DNA from: Flavobacteriales bacterium
GTDB lineage: Bacteria; Bacteroidota; Bacteroidia; Flavobacteriales_D; Sanyastnellaceae
Reading direction: 5' to 3'
NCBI GenBank assembly: GCA_027491075.1
Contig: JAIXWX010000025.1
Coordinates: 1-64,000, forward strand
DNA: 64,000 nt
The notes below the pieces were generated by a model that did not search any database, was not told the origin of the DNA, and saw only the letters and a list, made by a program, of their open reading frames with translations. The translations under genes were made by a program, and so were the position numbers. The stretch's first letter is position 1; each line of letters opens with the position of its first letter. This document shows, in pieces, positions 61,704 through 64,000 of the stretch.

Positions 61704-63713
61704 ATGACGACATTAAGTAAGCCCGTGATAAAGTTTAAGCGCTCAGGATTATCTGATGCGGAATTAATGACGCTTTATAGGGCAATGCTGAAACCCAGAT
61801 TGATCGAGGAGAAAATGCTCAGTCAATTGCGTTTGGGTAAAATTAGTAAATGGTTTTCTTCATTCGGACAGGAAGCTATTTCCGTAGGAGTAGCTCTAGC
61901 GATGGCGGAAGATGAGTTTATCCTTCCCATGCACCGCAACCTTGGAATATTTACTGGTAGAAATCTTCCATTAACTCAACTTTTTGCTCAATTCCAAGGA
62001 AAGGAGGAAGGTTTTACCAAGGGACGGGATCGCAGCTTTCATTTTGGTACCAAAAAGCACCATCTTGTGGGTATGATCTCACATCTAGGGCCACAGTTGG
62101 GTATAGCAGACGGTATTGCACTTGCAAATAAACTTTCAAAAGAAAAGAAGGCAACAATTGTATTCAGTGGGGATGGTGGCGCAAGCGAGGGGGATTTTCA
62201 CGAAGCTTTAAACGTTGCTACCGTCTGGGATTTACCCGTAATTATTGGGATCGAGAATAATGCTTGGGGGTTGTCAACACCCAGCAGAGAGCAATTTAAG
62301 TGTAAGCAGTTTATCGATAAAGCCATAGGATATGGAATGCCCGCCGAGGACGCCATCCAATTAGATGGAAACAATATTATTGAGGTGTATTCTACTGTCA
62401 GAAGAGTGGCGGAGAGCATTCGAGAAAATCCTCGTCCGATACTCCTTGAATTCATGACTTTCAGAATGAGAGGACATGAGGAAGCAAGCGGAACAAAGTA
62501 TTATCCTGAAGGTCTCATCGAATCCTGGGAGGCGAAAGATCCAGTGGATAATTTCGAATCATGGCTTTTAGAAATCGGCTTGATTAAAGACACCGACGTT
62601 TTATCAATTCGCGAGGAGATTAAGCTGGAAATCAATACAGCCTTAAAGGCTGCTTATGATATACCCAACATTATCCCAAACACCGATAGTGAAATCAACG
62701 ATGTTTTTGCTCCTTTTGCCAACCAGTTAATAGAACCAAGTGGATCAAAGACAGTCAAGCGCTTCATTGATGCTATTAGTGAGGGTTTGCGCCAAAGCAT
62801 GGAAAAGCATCCCAACTTGGTGCTGATGGGGCAAGATATTGCTAAGTACGGTGGAGTTTTTAAAGTTACTGAAGGTTTTGTAGAGCAATTTGGGGTGGAA
62901 AGAGTGCGGAATACTCCGCTTTGTGAGTCGGCAATAGTTGGAGCCGGATTAGGCCTCAGCATGAAAGGTTACAAAGCAATGATAGAAATGCAGTTTGCTG
63001 ATTTCGTTACATGTGGATTCAACCAAATTGTAAATAACCTTGCGAAGCTTCACTATCGTTGGGCGGAAAAAGCAGATGTTGTGGTGCGTATGCCAACGGG
63101 AGCCTCTGTCGCAGCAGGACCGTTTCATAGTCAAAGCAATGAAGCATGGTTTTTTCACACTCCGGGACTAAAAATAGCGTATCCCGCATTTCCTGCAGAT
63201 GCAAAAGGCTTGTTGTGCCAAGCATTTGAAGATCCAAACCCTGTAATGTTCTTTGAACACAAAGCTCTTTATAGAAGTATAGAGGGGGAAGTACCTGATG
63301 GCTATTATACCCTTCCTTTTGGAGTGGCAAATACGGTCAGAACAGGACATAGAGCAACAATTGTAACCTATGGGCTCGGCGTACATTGGGCAATGAGTCT
63401 AGCGGACGAGCATCCCGAATGGTCTGTTGAGGTAATTGACTTAAGAACCCTTGCACCACTTGACATGCAAACGGTTTACGAAAGTGTTCGCAAAACCGGA
63501 AGGGTGTTAGTGCTTCATGAAGACAATCTTACTGGCGGAATTGGCGGTGAATTGAGTGCTCGAATTACCGAGGAGTGTTTTTCTCATCTCGACGCTCCTG
63601 TTTCGAGATGTGCAAGCCTGGACACTCCTATTCCATTTAATGCTGAACTTGAGAAGAACTATCTGGCAAATAGCCTTTTAAAGAATAAAATGGAGGCATT
63701 ATTGCAGTTTTAA
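61704..63713 (+). CDS. Fused alpha/beta 2-oxo-acid dehydrogenase E1 component
   Basis: The 669-residue protein joins an E1-alpha half (~1-330) and an E1-beta half (~345-669). The alpha half has the thiamine diphosphate motif GDGGASEGDFHEALN...ENN (GDG at 156-158, NN at 185-186); the beta half has LMGQDIAKYGGVF, FADFVTC-type (QFADFVTCGFNQIV) and the C-terminal RTLAPLD region. Order and length match the branched-chain 2-oxo-acid dehydrogenase E1 fused form of Bacteroidota. A lipoyl E2 would be encoded elsewhere. A pyruvate or acetoin substrate is less likely but not excluded. The start is ATG 61704 rather than TTG 61698. Confidence 0.9.
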   Translation: MTTLSKPVIKFKRSGLSDAELMTLYRAMLKPRLIEEKMLSQLRLGKISKWFSSFGQEAISVGVALAMAEDEFILPMHRNLGIFTGRNLPLTQLFAQFQGKEEGFTKGRDRSFHFGTKKHHLVGMISHLGPQLGIADGIALANKLSKEKKATIVFSGDGGASEGDFHEALNVATVWDLPVIIGIENNAWGLSTPSREQFKCKQFIDKAIGYGMPAEDAIQLDGNNIIEVYSTVRRVAESIRENPRPILLEFMTFRMRGHEEASGTKYYPEGLIESWEAKDPVDNFESWLLEIGLIKDTDVLSIREEIKLEINTALKAAYDIPNIIPNTDSEINDVFAPFANQLIEPSGSKTVKRFIDAISEGLRQSMEKHPNLVLMGQDIAKYGGVFKVTEGFVEQFGVERVRNTPLCESAIVGAGLGLSMKGYKAMIEMQFADFVTCGFNQIVNNLAKLHYRWAEKADVVVRMPTGASVAAGPFHSQSNEAWFFHTPGLKIAYPAFPADAKGLLCQAFEDPNPVMFFEHKALYRSIEGEVPDGYYTLPFGVANTVRTGHRATIVTYGLGVHWAMSLADEHPEWSVEVIDLRTLAPLDMQTVYESVRKTGRVLVLHEDNLTGGIGGELSARITEECFSHLDAPVSRCASLDTPIPFNAELEKNYLANSLLKNKMEALLQF

Positions 63714-63744
63714 TGGAAGTTAAATTTCAATTATCAAGATTTTC

Positions 63745-63777
63745 AGGGGCTTCAATTATTGAAGCCCTTCTTTTTTT
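63745..63777 (+). terminator. Rho-independent terminator of the E1 gene
   Basis: GGGCTTCAA (63747-63755) and TTGAAGCCC (63759-63767) form a 9-bp stem with a TTA loop, followed by TTCTTTTTTT. Confidence 0.93.
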
Positions 63778-63790
63778 AGGTTGAATTTAT

Positions 63791-63798
63791 TAAATTCG
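63791..63798 (+). promoter_or_regulatory. -7 box TAAATTCG
   Basis: TAnnTTCG, 60 bases before the ATG at 63859. Confidence 0.45.
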
Positions 63799-63858
63799 CA
63801 CCGCTACGGCAACTTTCGGGTCAAAGAATCCGACTTATAACCAAAGCCAAAATCATCT

Positions 63859-64000
63859 ATGAAGCAATTTCTAAGGATTAGCCCGTTGGTGGCCTTTTTG
63901 TTATTGTTAGGTTTTTCCTCAAAGGCTCAATTGGCAAACCCAGCCTATGAAATCGAATACACTGTGCACAATGGCAGTTATGGCGGAGTGGATCTAACCG
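63859..64000 (+). CDS. Exported protein, N-terminal part only (runs off the window)
   Basis: The first 47 codons are present. They encode a signal peptide (a basic start MKQFLRIS, a hydrophobic core VAFLLLLGF, and SSKAQ as the cleavage region) followed by LANPAYEIEYTVHNGSYGG. No domain can be assigned. It is preceded by its own -7 box and the E1 terminator. Confidence 0.8.
   Translation, partial: MKQFLRISPLVAFLLLLGFSSKAQLANPAYEIEYTVHNGSYGGVDLT

Overview
The window is a dense, contiguous piece of a Bacteroidota chromosome, most likely from the Flavobacteriales side of the phylum (taxon inferred, not proven). The evidence is at least eight proteins ending in type IX secretion system (T9SS) sorting-type domains (A and B types), many TAnnTTTG / TAnnTTCG promoter -7 boxes, a bacillithiol enzyme set (BshA, a YfiT/BstA-type transferase), fused E1 dehydrogenase, long-form GAPDH, and several Bacteroidota-typical families (DUF983, DUF4249, DUF2520, CtlX). 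No gap between genes exceeds about 165 bases. Convergent genes often share stop codons and cotranscribed genes often overlap by ATGA. I see no tRNA, rRNA, CRISPR, insertion sequence or prophage.

Layout. 1-3640: tail of a T9SS cargo, a two-gene reverse operon (FAS1-like lipoprotein, membrane protein) and an FG-GAP/VCBS-repeat T9SS cargo. 3637-8917: a tight seven-gene reverse operon (DUF2520 dehydrogenase-like, KdsC phosphatase, M1 peptidase, BioY, PaaG-like isomerase, YfiT/BstA, DUF551). 8988-12377: a forward operon of four genes joined by three successive ATGA overlaps: rRNA-type methyltransferase, MntA-like antitoxin with an eroded active site, HepT-like HEPN toxin, and an LTA4-hydrolase-type M1 aminopeptidase lipoprotein. 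12399-24598: a reverse surface-protein island with three giant type-B T9SS proteins behind an ECF sigma factor and a membrane protein that joins an anti-sigma-like N terminus to PKD domains and a sorting-like C terminus. 24742-40342: mnmA, a modular repeat T9SS cargo, a GT2 glycosyltransferase, the SRP RNA gene, YkgJ, a conserved 495-residue family, an MBL hydrolase, purB, an MsbA-like ABC exporter, a lamin-tail/Ig-like T9SS cargo, DUF983 and a DUF4249 lipoprotein. 40508-49834: a Do-like protease, GAPDH, an SPFH protein, an RnfD-like/DUF2330 fusion, two small exported proteins, ctlX and cmk. 49919-64000: GH3/beta-lactamase fusion, bshA, a membrane protein, aroQ behind a large periplasmic repeat/coiled-coil protein, two FAD oxidoreductases, an outer-membrane-type protein, fused E1 dehydrogenase, and the start of another exported protein.

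Common threads. The surface proteins suggest a cell with a large T9SS-displayed adhesin or matrix repertoire, part of which may be under the local sigma/membrane-protein pair. The most striking non-coding pattern is that seven genes have a clear -7 box ending only 4 or 6 bases before the start codon, which predicts leaderless transcripts. The 5' end of the SRP RNA, 4-6 bases after the same box, gives an internal calibration for that prediction.
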